This document shows positions 8,772-16,984 of a stretch of DNA of 64,000 bases, piece by piece. The stretch comes from DASWID01 sp049682815 (GTDB taxonomy: Bacteria > Desulfobacterota_D > UBA1144 > Nemesobacterales > CSP1-2). Position numbers and translations under genes: made by a program. Each line of letters begins with the position of its first letter. Within the stretch, counting starts at the first letter, position 1. The stretch lies in NCBI GenBank assembly GCA_049682815.1, contig JBAUII010000078.1, positions 1-64,000 on the forward strand, read 5' to 3'. The notes beneath the pieces are model-generated. The model searched no databases. It was not told where the DNA came from and was given only the letters and a program-made list of their open reading frames with translations.

Positions 8772-9326
8772 ATGAAGAAAGCTGTATTTGTTTCAATCAT
8801 CATCTCCTTTCTAATTGCTGGAGTAGGATTGGCGGTGAAGGAGACCGGCTTTTATAAACCGCCCGTCCCTGCTTGGCTTACTGGATCAACTGAGGAAAAG
8901 GTAAATGAGCTCGGACTGGTTCAACCGTCTTATGCCGACCTCATGTTGTGGACTGGAATCCGCCTTAATGAATTGTTTGCGGCAGGGGTTACAGGGAAAA
9001 CACAGTACGCAAAGCTCCAGGCGAGGAAGATCCAAGAGACATTGGAAAAGGCGGCAGTCGTCGATCCGACAAGAAGACCGGGAATAGAGGGACTCCTGTC
9101 CGCGAACTATCCGGGGCTGATTGAAGCGATAGATTCCAATCAATCGGATGTATTTCAGGCCGCTTTCGGGAAGCTCTACGCCAGTTGTGTTAACTGTCAT
9201 GTTAAAAATGGAGTACACTTTTATCCTCTGATTCCCACAACGTCCATCAGTCCGATAACAGCGGGCTCTATACAATCATGGGAAGAGATTCAGAAACATA
9301 TGCGAGAGGAGCAGGAGAAAAAGTAA
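8772..9326 (+). CDS. Monoheme c-type cytochrome, helical, C-terminal CXXCH
   Basis: 184 aa. A Sec signal is followed by a mostly helical region and a single CVNCH at about residue 140. The late heme motif after a helix bundle-like stretch is reminiscent of class II (cytochrome c'-type) proteins, but I cannot confirm the fold. GGAGGGTAAGTAAT precedes the ATG. The 144-base gap from the tetraheme gene shows no clear promoter, so co-transcription is plausible. Confidence 0.7.
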   Translation: MKKAVFVSIIISFLIAGVGLAVKETGFYKPPVPAWLTGSTEEKVNELGLVQPSYADLMLWTGIRLNELFAAGVTGKTQYAKLQARKIQETLEKAAVVDPTRRPGIEGLLSANYPGLIEAIDSNQSDVFQAAFGKLYASCVNCHVKNGVHFYPLIPTTSISPITAGSIQSWEEIQKHMREEQEKK

Positions 9327-9560
9327 CCCGAGTTTAAAACAAAAGAAGAGTCTCTCCATATTTATGCCTTAAAAAACGACTTTTTTCAGGTTGAAGGATT
9401 TATGTTCAATGAAACACGAGGTGCCAGTATCATGAACGTGTAAAGAGACTAATGCTTGAAACAATAGATGGATTACGAAGTTTATACGTTATGTAGAAAG
9501 GTTTTAAGAGAAGGTATGAAGTCGAAAATGAACATTTTTATAAAAGGAGGCTCATTCGAG

Positions 9561-9899
9561 ATGAAGCATATATTAATTGTTATAATTGGGATCGCTATTT
9601 TGATGGGTTCCACTATGAGCGGTAATCTTGCTCAGGCTGGGGAAGGATCAGTAGAGAAGGGGAAAGAGCTTTATGGCGCCAAAAAGTGTGGATTATGTCA
9701 CACGGTAGATGGAAGTGGCGGTAAGAAAGGGGGGGACCTCTCTGATGTAGGCGATAAAAGGGATGCTGAGTGGTTGACAAAATACATGAAGGATCCGAAA
9801 TCTCTTTTGCCTGAAGCCAAGATGCCTGCTTTCAAAGGTAGCGATGAAGAACTACAGGATTTGGTAGCATATTTGTTGAGCCTGAAGAAAGCTAACTAA
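9561..9899 (+). CDS. Small class I cytochrome c
   Basis: 112 aa from ATG 9561, chosen because AAAGGAGG ends 10 bases before it; in-frame starts upstream (9468, 9516) lack such a site and would bury the signal peptide. Sec signal (IAILMGSTMSGNLAQA), CGLCHTVDGSGGKKGGDL, then MPAFKGSDEELQDLVAYL supplying the distal Met. It is a soluble periplasmic one-electron carrier. It is clearly paralogous to the protein at 28531-28866 (shared KDPKS, PAFKG/PPFKGTDE and LVAYL segments). Confidence 0.88.
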   Translation: MKHILIVIIGIAILMGSTMSGNLAQAGEGSVEKGKELYGAKKCGLCHTVDGSGGKKGGDLSDVGDKRDAEWLTKYMKDPKSLLPEAKMPAFKGSDEELQDLVAYLLSLKKAN

Positions 9900-10042
9900 T
9901 TCCGGCGACGAGAAATAGATTAGGCAAATCGAGCCCAGAATTGCTACACTTAAAATAAGAATCGGCATAGGACCCTTTTCATAAATGAATAACCCTGCAG
10001 CAGGCTTCCGGGTATAAGTACATAAGAGAAAAGGATCTTGAA

Positions 10043-10126
10043 TCATTGCGAGGGATTCTGAGAGAAATCGAAGGGGACGAAGCAACCTAAGAAAATGAGT
10101 TTGCTTCGGGATAAAACTCCTCGCAA
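10043..10126. repeat. Degenerate palindromic element, TTGCGAGG family
   Basis: TCATTGCGAGG at one end and CCTCGCAA at the other, with CGAAGCAA (10078-10085) opposite TTGCTTCG (10101-10108). It shares end and internal motifs with the better-preserved copy at 22459-22578. Confidence 0.6.
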
Positions 10127-10149
10127 ACACAGAACCGGAGCAAACCTGA

Positions 10150-10174
10150 ATTCCCACTTAAGTGGTGTGGGAAT
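10150..10174. repeat. Short REP-like palindrome
   Basis: ATTCCCAC (10150-10157) and GTGGGAAT (10167-10174), enclosing CACTTAAGTG. It is followed by GACAGG, in the style of the widespread GTCATTCCC...GGGAATGAC repeats. Confidence 0.55.
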
Positions 10175-10468
10175 GACAGGCTGCGAAATTGTTTCAATTT
10201 CGGACTTGATCGTTCTACCGAGCTCACGACGAAGTCCTGAGTGAATCGTAGGGCAAATTTCCAAATGACGCAGAACCTGAGGGTTGTTTGTCACAGCTGT
10301 GACGGTCTAATGCCTATCGCAAGCCACAGGGAATTTGAGGGTTGAAATGTGATGAATTCGTTTAGTGGCTTCCTCGAGAGAATAACGTCACCGCTTTATA
10401 GCGTCTGAATTTAGGACATCTTACATTCTTTATCAAGCAAATACTCGTCATATTAAAACGATTTCCCC

Positions 10469-10483
10469 TGGTATCGTTCTTGC
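10469..10483 (+). promoter_or_regulatory. Sigma-54 (-24/-12) promoter candidate
   Basis: TGGTATC-GTTC-TTGC (then A) with GG-N10-GC spacing. The start would be near 10495, about 10 bases before the kinase ATG. It would make the kinase/NtrC pair autoregulated. Confidence 0.45.
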
Positions 10484-10503
10484 AAAAAGTCTTCTAGACT
10501 AAT

Positions 10504-12063
10504 ATGAGGATAACTATAGCCACTAAACTGATGCTCGGTTTTTTGGTTGTTTTAATACCGGCAGCCCTTATATTGGGAGGATTCAGTTATTACTCAATTC
10601 GCAAACTCATCGGAATAAATAAGCAGCTGGAGGGAATCGCCTCGTCGCTTGAGGCAACCAGGGAGTTAAACATAGCTGTCGCAAACCTTGTTATGCCGGT
10701 GAGCGAATATACTATTAACGGAGATATTCACGCTAGGGATAGATTTGGCAGGTTATTAAATAGAGTTGATACGAAACTAAACACCTGTGCCAATTCCGCC
10801 TGCCACTTTGCGTCAAAGGAGCCAAGGGAAATGGCAAATAGTATTATTCTCGGTGTAAGCAACGTGAAGGAAGTTGCCCAAGGGCTTTTTGGTCTCGATA
10901 ATCCATTGAGGAACTCCCACGGTTCTAATGCAGTTAACGAGATTAACAATATACTTTACTTTTTGGGTACTCGCCTTGACTTAATGTCCCAGGCGCTGAT
11001 TGAACGTGTACACCTGCTCGAGACCCAATCGCACGAGGAGGGCAGCAAAGCTCTCGGGTACCTATTTGCCTTTACTCTAGCAGTAATAGCAATGTCAACA
11101 TCCATCGGGTACATCATTTCAAGAAGAATATCAGGCCCTATCCGTAGTCTCCTTCAGGGAACCAAACATGTCATCGAAGGCAACCTGGACTGTCATGTCA
11201 CTGTCAGGGAACGCGATGAGGTGGGCGAACTTGCCTACTCCTTTAACTCGATGATTGATGAGATTAAGAGGTACAGAGAACAGCTTGAAAACTACAGTAG
11301 AACCCTGGAAGAGAAGGTCAAGCAGAGAACAGAGGAATTGATACGAAAGGACGAGGATCTGCGTCAGTCCGAAAAGCTGGCCTCGATAGGACTTCTAGCC
11401 GGTGGGGTCGCCCATGAACTCAATAATCCATTGACAAGCATACTTATGAGCGTGGGTCTTTTGATGGAAGATGTTGAAGTAAAATCCGATTTTTACGTTG
11501 AGCTTGAAAAAATCAATGAGGATACAAATAGATGCATACGGATAATCAATGAACTTCTTGATTTTTCGAGACACAATATTCCCGATAAGACCCCCTGTGA
11601 TATAAATTCCCTACTAGGGGAATCGCTCAATATGTTACGACACAGTCTGAACTTCGAAAGAATGGTTGTAAGCGATGATTTCTCAAGCAATCTTCCTTTG
11701 GTATCTTGTGATCCGGGTCAAATACAACGGGTTTTTATGAACATAATCGCCAATGCCGTTCAGGCCGTACAGGGGCGTGGAGTTTTGACTCTCAGGACTT
11801 CCCTTAATGGAACTTTTATCATTGTGTCAATTCGGGATAACGGGCCGGGTATCCCACTGGGATTGAAGAAAAAGGTCTTTGATCCATTCTTTACAACAAA
11901 GAGAGACGGCACCGGGCTTGGTCTTTCGATTAGCCACAGAATTATTCATGACCATGGTGGGAGGATTGAAATTCACACCACTACAGTTGATGAAGATAAG
12001 GGTAGAGCCGGTATACAAGTAACGGGGACAGACGTGAAGGTCCTTATTCCGATAGAGGGTTGA
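10504..12063 (+). CDS. Sensor histidine kinase with periplasmic CX4CH motif
   Basis: 519 aa. TM1 (about 7-30), a periplasmic domain of about 150 residues, TM2 (about 185-205), HAMP (206-260), a coiled coil, HisKA with H304 in GGVAHELNNPLTS, and HATPase (N box, DNGPGIP, GTGLGLSI). The periplasmic domain carries CANSACH at residues 95-101, a CX4CH motif of the kind that binds covalent heme in some tetraheme c3 cytochromes. With the cytochrome-rich surroundings this suggests redox or ligand sensing by a heme c, but ligation is inferred. Three bases separate it from the NtrC-type regulator it presumably phosphorylates. Confidence 0.88.
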   Translation: MRITIATKLMLGFLVVLIPAALILGGFSYYSIRKLIGINKQLEGIASSLEATRELNIAVANLVMPVSEYTINGDIHARDRFGRLLNRVDTKLNTCANSACHFASKEPREMANSIILGVSNVKEVAQGLFGLDNPLRNSHGSNAVNEINNILYFLGTRLDLMSQALIERVHLLETQSHEEGSKALGYLFAFTLAVIAMSTSIGYIISRRISGPIRSLLQGTKHVIEGNLDCHVTVRERDEVGELAYSFNSMIDEIKRYREQLENYSRTLEEKVKQRTEELIRKDEDLRQSEKLASIGLLAGGVAHELNNPLTSILMSVGLLMEDVEVKSDFYVELEKINEDTNRCIRIINELLDFSRHNIPDKTPCDINSLLGESLNMLRHSLNFERMVVSDDFSSNLPLVSCDPGQIQRVFMNIIANAVQAVQGRGVLTLRTSLNGTFIIVSIRDNGPGIPLGLKKKVFDPFFTTKRDGTGLGLSISHRIIHDHGGRIEIHTTTVDEDKGRAGIQVTGTDVKVLIPIEG

Positions 12064-12066
12064 TCT

Positions 12067-13470
12067 ATGCGTATGAGCAATACGGAAGAGAGCAAAGGAC
12101 GGATTCTGGTAATAGATGATGAGCAAAATATTTGTGAGTCTATAAAGAAGACGCTTGAGCGAAGTGGTTATTCAGTCAGTACCTCTCATGATGGATATGA
12201 AGCTCTGAAAAAGGTTCGCGCAGATGCCTACGATATGGTTATCTGCGACATCCGTCTTCCGGATCAGGATGGACTTCAATTACTGGACCAAATTAAAGAG
12301 TTTAATCATAGAATTATTGTCTGTATGATTACCGGATATGCGTCGATTGATACAGCGATTACATCTATGCGGCATGGAGCCATAGACTATATTACAAAGC
12401 CGTTTAAACCCGATCAGATCCGTTTTATTGTCAATAGAGCTTTTCAAAAGAAGAAACTGAGAGATGAAAGCATATTCCTAAGAGATGAACTGGGGAACTT
12501 CTACGGGCAGGATATCGTCATCGGTAATAGTAAGAAAATGCATGAAGTGTTTGAACTTGCCCTCAAGGTATCTGAGACAGATTCCAGCGTGTTAATTTTA
12601 GGGGAGAGTGGAACAGGGAAAGAGGTTCTTGCACGTATAATTCACTTCAAGAGCTTCCGAAGCAACAACCCCTTTGTGACAGTGAATTGTGCCGCCATAC
12701 CCGAGGCACTTCTGGAAAGCGAGCTCTTTGGTCATAAGAAGGGTGCCTTTACCGGGGCAATCTATACAAAGAAGGGTAGTTTTGAACTGGCAGATGGGGG
12801 GACTCTTTTCTTGGATGAGATCAGCGAGATGAAAAAGGATATGCAGGCTAAGATTCTTCGCGCACTGGAGGCAAGGAAAATAAAGAGAGTGGGTTCAGAG
12901 GATGAAATCAGCGTGGATGCAAGGGTAGTGGCCGCGACGAATAAAGAGATCACACAGGAGGTGAGAGAGGGCAATTTCCGTGATGACCTCTACTATAGAC
13001 TGAACGTTGTACAGATAAATATTCCCCCTTTACGCGAACAAAGAGAAGACATTCCCATCTTTGCCAGACACTTTCTTAAAAGATACTCAGACGAGCTGAA
13101 AAAAAGCATTTTTGATTTCTCTGAACGCGCAATGGCTCGCATCGTCAATTATAACTGGCCGGGGAACGTAAGAGAGCTCAAGAATGCGATTGAGCGCGCG
13201 GTAATATTCGCAGAAAAAGATGGCCTTATCCGAAGCCGTCACCTTCCCCAACACATTCTTGAGGGAACTGAAGTCCCTGCTGTCGATAGAGAAACTGAGT
13301 CGAGAAGCGGCTGGGGAGAAAAGGGGTTCCGGACATTGAAGGAGGTTGAGGATGGCTATATCGAAGAGGTTCTAAGATTCTGTGGAGGCAACAGGATTAA
13401 GGCGGCAGAGATTCTTGGAATCTCCCCTGTCACGATATGGCGAAAGTTTGGTAAAGAAAACACTGAATAG
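12067..13470 (+). CDS. NtrC-family sigma-54-dependent response regulator
   Basis: 467 aa. Receiver domain (VIDDEQN, phospho-Asp in CDIRLPDQDG, Lys in ITKPFKP), AAA+ domain with Walker A GESGTGKE, the sigma-54 contact loop GAFTGA, Walker B LFLDEISEM and the R-finger region, then a Fis-type helix-turn-helix (GNRIKAAEILGISPVTIWRK). All key elements are intact, so it should activate -24/-12 promoters. It is encoded directly after the CX4CH kinase. Sigma-54 type elements precede many genes in this window, making it the prime candidate for their activator. Confidence 0.93.
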   Translation: MRMSNTEESKGRILVIDDEQNICESIKKTLERSGYSVSTSHDGYEALKKVRADAYDMVICDIRLPDQDGLQLLDQIKEFNHRIIVCMITGYASIDTAITSMRHGAIDYITKPFKPDQIRFIVNRAFQKKKLRDESIFLRDELGNFYGQDIVIGNSKKMHEVFELALKVSETDSSVLILGESGTGKEVLARIIHFKSFRSNNPFVTVNCAAIPEALLESELFGHKKGAFTGAIYTKKGSFELADGGTLFLDEISEMKKDMQAKILRALEARKIKRVGSEDEISVDARVVAATNKEITQEVREGNFRDDLYYRLNVVQINIPPLREQREDIPIFARHFLKRYSDELKKSIFDFSERAMARIVNYNWPGNVRELKNAIERAVIFAEKDGLIRSRHLPQHILEGTEVPAVDRETESRSGWGEKGFRTLKEVEDGYIEEVLRFCGGNRIKAAEILGISPVTIWRKFGKENTE

Positions 13471-13474
13471 AAAA

Positions 13475-13513
13475 AGGATCGGGACCCGTGTTCTGAAAAC
13501 AGGCCCTGATCCT
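13475..13513. terminator. Bidirectional terminator hairpin between convergent genes
   Basis: AGGATC-GGG (13475-13483) pairs with CCC-T-GATCCT (13504-13513) with one bulge; TGTT/AACA pair inside. It sits between the convergent ends of the regulator and the 838-aa cytochrome gene. Confidence 0.6.
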
Positions 13514-13554
13514 ATCCTCAAGAATAAACACTAACCGTCGTCAGCTGTGTTCCT

Positions 13555-16071
13555 CTATTGATGGCATGAGCTACACGGCGGAAACTCAATGGCAAAGTCT
13601 GGCAGTGGCGCTCCATAAGGGTTCCCCGCAAAGTGGCAGCCTTCACATCTGGCCACATTGTCTTCCTTAACAACCATTAGATGAATTTCATCCCAATCTT
13701 CTGCATGCGGGTAGGGATCTCCGCTGAATGGCTCTCCGTTGACTTGCTCATACGACGTTCTGAGGGCAGTGACTGCGAAGGCTGTGTTGTGCACCCCCTC
13801 GCTCTTGTCTTCCTCTACAGCGAGATAGTTGAACGCTGCCTTATAGATATCTGCGTCGGGAATTCCTCCCGCAGGATGCGTAAAGCAGGACGGATCTGTC
13901 TCCGCCTGTTCTTCGGTGCAGCCCTGGCACAGGAGCCTGACCCTTCCGTGGAATGGGACGGGGGTGGGTTTCCCTTGCTGCGGACAACCGGCATCCCAGC
14001 CGGCATCCACCGCAAATTCACCTATTGCGTCTCCCAGAGTCTCTAAGAGTCCGTCGACCTCGGTCTGTACACCTTCTCTAATGCCATTGCCGTTGAAGTC
14101 TCCATAGGTATGAGGAAGATCGAATTCAAATGACTCACCTGAGGTGGCATGACAGCCTGCCGACAGACATCCTGAACCACTCGAAGGTGGATCCGTCGTG
14201 GGTAACTGACCTATATTTTCAAAGTCGGTTTCCTCGTTATGGACAAGGTGTGTATGGTCTCCAACAAGATTGCGCTCGGGATTTCCTCGTGGGGGTGTCG
14301 CCGCCATATGGCAGTCCACACAGGCGTCCTCAGTAGCGGTGCTATGAGGTGAATTAGGATATACTCCACCGGGGGCATTCTCCTCGAACCACAGGTTCTC
14401 ACCGAGGAATATGTCTCCCTGAAGGGCAGCATGTGCGTCGTTCTGGCTTGTTAGCGTACTTGGGGTGCTAATTGATCTCCTTGAGTTATGGCAACCTATG
14501 CAAGTGGCCCCTTTTCCTACACTTTCGGGTGTCGTGTATAAGGCCACGGTCTGAAAACTGCCAAATCTTCTCAATTGCGATGGGAATCCGGCTTCATCGT
14601 GCGGGTCGTGGCAAGCTGTGCACGTTTGTGGCTCGGCAAAATCTGCCGGGGGTGCGGTATTCCCGAGGTCAGCGGGTGTACCACCGCTTCTTATCCATAC
14701 CACATTACCCGAAGTGGTGTGGCAGTTCGCGCAGCTACCCCTGAGTGCTGGATCGTCTTCTCCCAATGGACTTTGGCCAAGGTCTTGAGTGGTTACAAAT
14801 TTTGAATGGGGCGAGTTATTCCACTGGGTATTCCTTTCATGATATGGTGGCTCGTCGTGACACTGCGCACAATCGTTAGCAGTGTAGTTAACTACTATCT
14901 TATTGGCGCTTCCCCCGGATTGCGCATGCTCCATTCCAGGACCATGGCAGTTTTCACACTGTATATTCGCCAGCACCTGGAGGTCTTCCGGTATGGCGGC
15001 GAAATTTCCAGGCATAAGCGTAGGAGGGAATGTCCAGCCAACTACTTCCTGAACATCGTCAAATCCATTGTTGAATATAGTGTTTCCCAGGTTGTAGCCC
15101 ACCGTATGGCACCTTATGCAACCCTCATTATAGGATGCCGATAGCTGTCCATCGATCTGTCTTTCGAAGAAAGTCGCGTGGCCTGTAGCGAGCCACGGCT
15201 GATATTTCGGGGTCAGGGTTCTGCCATCGTCATCTCTAGTCTGTTCCACCTGGTGACAGGCCCCACAGCTTAGTCCAGCCGTAACGCCAAGCCACTCACT
15301 AACTGCTACGGTAAAACTCTTATCGGATACGGACTCGGCAATCAGGTAATCGCCGACTACATCAGGTACAAAATGGGGTGTTCTTGAAGAACTATTTACA
15401 AGTGCTGCAGACGAACCAGCCGGAGCACCGGTTATTGACCAATTCCACGTCGTCTGCTCCCCCCCGTCTGTGCCCCCGTTGAAATATACGGGAAGTCCGA
15501 GATGTGTGTTAGCACGGAAGGGAAGGGTATCGGTTTCAGGATCGAAGTCAGCCGGTATATATTCGTTCTGCCAACCCCCGTATGACGGCGCGGATGTGCA
15601 CACAATGTCTGATTCGGCCTCGTTCGTACCATCGCTTACCTTAACATCAAGAACATAATTTATTTCCTGAGAGCTGAAGGGCAGAATCTCAAATCTGTCA
15701 CGAAGTCCTCTGTTTAAATTGGCGAGAGTCTTTTCGATTGTAAACGTAGTGAACGATACCGTGTCCGTATCAGCGCCTGAAAGGGCTGGATGCGGTTCTC
15801 CAAAACTTGGCTCGCCGCCAGGCCATTCTCCTGCTCCCCCGGCACCTACTGCAAATTCCCACTCATAGGTAAGATTGCTACCACCACCAGTTGCTACCGC
15901 AGTCACCTCGGTCTGGGTGCCAAACCCTACGTTCTTGCACTGGTTTTGATCAATTTGTACCTCGAGAGCACCCCCACCCCCGCCTCCGTCCCCATCCTCA
16001 CAGGCGAACAGACCGAATGTAAGTGTGGAAATTAAAATGGCGAAAAGTATGCATCTTATTTTCCTATCCAT
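13555..16071 (-). CDS. Large multiheme (10-11 heme) cytochrome lipoprotein with Ig-like N-terminus
   Basis: 838 aa. The lipoprotein signal ends GLFAC, followed by EDGDGGGGGG. Residues about 40-260 form a beta-rich region with PKD/Ig-like repeats (LTYEWEF, DGTNEAESDIVC, TWNWSITGAPAGSSAAL). After it come ten canonical motifs (CGACH, CIRCH, CENCH, CAQCH, CANCH, CTACH, CIGCH, CVDCH, CEGCH, CSSCH, the last two C-terminal) and one CX4CH (CLSAGCH). The protein ends at its last heme motif. AAAGGAG precedes the ATG. A lipid-anchored, probably surface or periplasmic electron-transfer protein; it is not of the OmcA/MtrC layout. A near-consensus sigma-54 element lies upstream at 16160-16174. Confidence 0.88.
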   Translation of the reverse strand: MDRKIRCILFAILISTLTFGLFACEDGDGGGGGGALEVQIDQNQCKNVGFGTQTEVTAVATGGGSNLTYEWEFAVGAGGAGEWPGGEPSFGEPHPALSGADTDTVSFTTFTIEKTLANLNRGLRDRFEILPFSSQEINYVLDVKVSDGTNEAESDIVCTSAPSYGGWQNEYIPADFDPETDTLPFRANTHLGLPVYFNGGTDGGEQTTWNWSITGAPAGSSAALVNSSSRTPHFVPDVVGDYLIAESVSDKSFTVAVSEWLGVTAGLSCGACHQVEQTRDDDGRTLTPKYQPWLATGHATFFERQIDGQLSASYNEGCIRCHTVGYNLGNTIFNNGFDDVQEVVGWTFPPTLMPGNFAAIPEDLQVLANIQCENCHGPGMEHAQSGGSANKIVVNYTANDCAQCHDEPPYHERNTQWNNSPHSKFVTTQDLGQSPLGEDDPALRGSCANCHTTSGNVVWIRSGGTPADLGNTAPPADFAEPQTCTACHDPHDEAGFPSQLRRFGSFQTVALYTTPESVGKGATCIGCHNSRRSISTPSTLTSQNDAHAALQGDIFLGENLWFEENAPGGVYPNSPHSTATEDACVDCHMAATPPRGNPERNLVGDHTHLVHNEETDFENIGQLPTTDPPSSGSGCLSAGCHATSGESFEFDLPHTYGDFNGNGIREGVQTEVDGLLETLGDAIGEFAVDAGWDAGCPQQGKPTPVPFHGRVRLLCQGCTEEQAETDPSCFTHPAGGIPDADIYKAAFNYLAVEEDKSEGVHNTAFAVTALRTSYEQVNGEPFSGDPYPHAEDWDEIHLMVVKEDNVARCEGCHFAGNPYGAPLPDFAIEFPPCSSCHQ

Positions 16072-16159
16072 GATTTTTCTCCTTTAACGCTCTTTTTTAA
16101 GTTTCTTTTTGCTAGTGCACCATGATATAAAACTTACCTTCTCAACTTCTCTAGAGTTT

Positions 16160-16174
16160 GCAATAATCATGCCA
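16160..16174 (-). promoter_or_regulatory. Sigma-54 (-24/-12) promoter, near consensus
   Basis: On the minus strand: TGGCATG-ATTA-TTGC followed by A. Predicted start near 16148, about 77 bases before the cytochrome ATG at 16071. Confidence 0.75.
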
Positions 16175-16330
16175 GAACCCATTAATTCAAGATTCTGTCA
16201 TCATCTCTCGAGATACCACGTTTCTCACAATAAACCCAACCTTAACGGTATGTTAGATTCGATTCAGCATAAACCCTTGAACCGTTGGCCAGAAATATGA
16301 TTCATAATCGCCGTGATAAAAATTTGATAG

Positions 16331-16374
16331 ATTGCATTTTGTATAATATTTATTGAATAATTGCAAAATGCAAT
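16331..16374. promoter_or_regulatory. 11-base perfect inverted repeat, possible operator/enhancer
   Basis: ATTGCATTTTG (16331-16341) and CAAAATGCAAT (16364-16374), separated by 22 bases. Half-site centres are 33 bases apart, about three helical turns. It is centred about 200 bases upstream of the predicted starts of both divergent genes. Confidence 0.45.
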
Positions 16375-16547
16375 AAACTAAAATTCAATCATTTCAAAGA
16401 CTTATGGAAACAACATTTCATTTTGGAATCATCGGCTCTATAAATTCTCTGACTCCCGTCTATTATAGAAATTAAGATTTAAGAAAATACTTTTTAATTA
16501 TAGGTAGTTAGAAATGGGCAACCTTTCGTCCGAACGTTCTCATGTTT

Positions 16548-16562
16548 CGGTATGGATATTGC
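16548..16562 (+). promoter_or_regulatory. Weak sigma-54 (-24/-12) candidate
   Basis: CGGTATG-GATA-TTGC with GG-N10-GC spacing, ahead of the cupin gene. The -24 box is a poorer match than the others. Confidence 0.3.
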
Positions 16563-16602
16563 CATGTAGATAAACCAACCGTAAGCGCTCGTGGAAAGAA
16601 AG

Positions 16603-16980
16603 ATGGAACACGCGCATGTAAGCGTCTTTAAACAGGGGCAGTCTTTAAGGTCTATTCAGCGGGGAACAACCTGTATTCGTGTAATATACGAAAGTGACCC
16701 ATTTGAGGTATTAACGATAGAACTGGGGCCGAAATCTTCGGTTGATGAATCCTACCTCTGGTATAATACGTCATTTCACATGGTTGTCGAAGGCAACCTG
16801 GCATTTGAGGTGGGTGATAATTCCTACGAACTTCTTCGCGGCGAGGGTATATCAATATTCGATAATCAGCCGTACAGGATTCATAATCTCGTTGATACTA
16901 GGGGTGTAATTTTCTGTTTTTTATTTAATACCACTCGAGGTATTCGCAATTCTGAACTAGTAAAGGGTGAGGTACAGTGA
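16603..16980 (+). CDS. Small cupin-domain protein
   Basis: 125 aa from ATG 16603 (GGAAAG upstream); GTG 16591 is an alternative. A single small beta-barrel cupin is suggested by SFHMVVEGNLAFEVGDNSYELLRGEGISIFDNQPYRIHN, with the G-x5-P-like turn replaced by LRGEG. There is no signal peptide, so it is cytoplasmic. Only some of the usual metal-binding His/Glu residues are visible (H58, H92 region). No specific substrate can be assigned. It is convergent with hemA, with stops four bases apart. Confidence 0.65.
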   Translation: MEHAHVSVFKQGQSLRSIQRGTTCIRVIYESDPFEVLTIELGPKSSVDESYLWYNTSFHMVVEGNLAFEVGDNSYELLRGEGISIFDNQPYRIHNLVDTRGVIFCFLFNTTRGIRNSELVKGEVQ

Positions 16981-16984
16981 CCGG

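Larger units (their letters stand above)
9900..10503. other. 600-base intergenic region with palindromic repeats
   Basis: Contains degenerate REP/MITE-like repeats (10043-10126 and 10150-10174) and a -24/-12 element at 10469-10483. Minus-strand reading frames here follow the repeats and are not called as genes. Confidence 0.55.
16072..16602. other. Divergent intergenic region
   Basis: AT-rich region between the 838-aa cytochrome (minus) and the cupin gene (plus). It holds -24/-12 elements facing each gene and an 11-base perfect inverted repeat (16331-16374) placed where an enhancer-binding activator could sit. Confidence 0.6.

Noticed and set aside
10043..10294. Minus-strand 83-codon frame
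   Set aside because: Lies over palindromic repeats, where open frames arise by chance; no family resemblance.
13555..16071. OmcA/MtrC family assignment for the 838-aa cytochrome
   Set aside because: It has a similar heme number but lacks the two beta/pentaheme repeats; motifs are spread over one long C-terminal region.
16518..16532. Minus-strand GG-N10-GC site (CGGACGA-AAGG-TTGC)
   Set aside because: The -24 box matches poorly and it is over 400 bases from the only minus-strand gene, which already has a better element.
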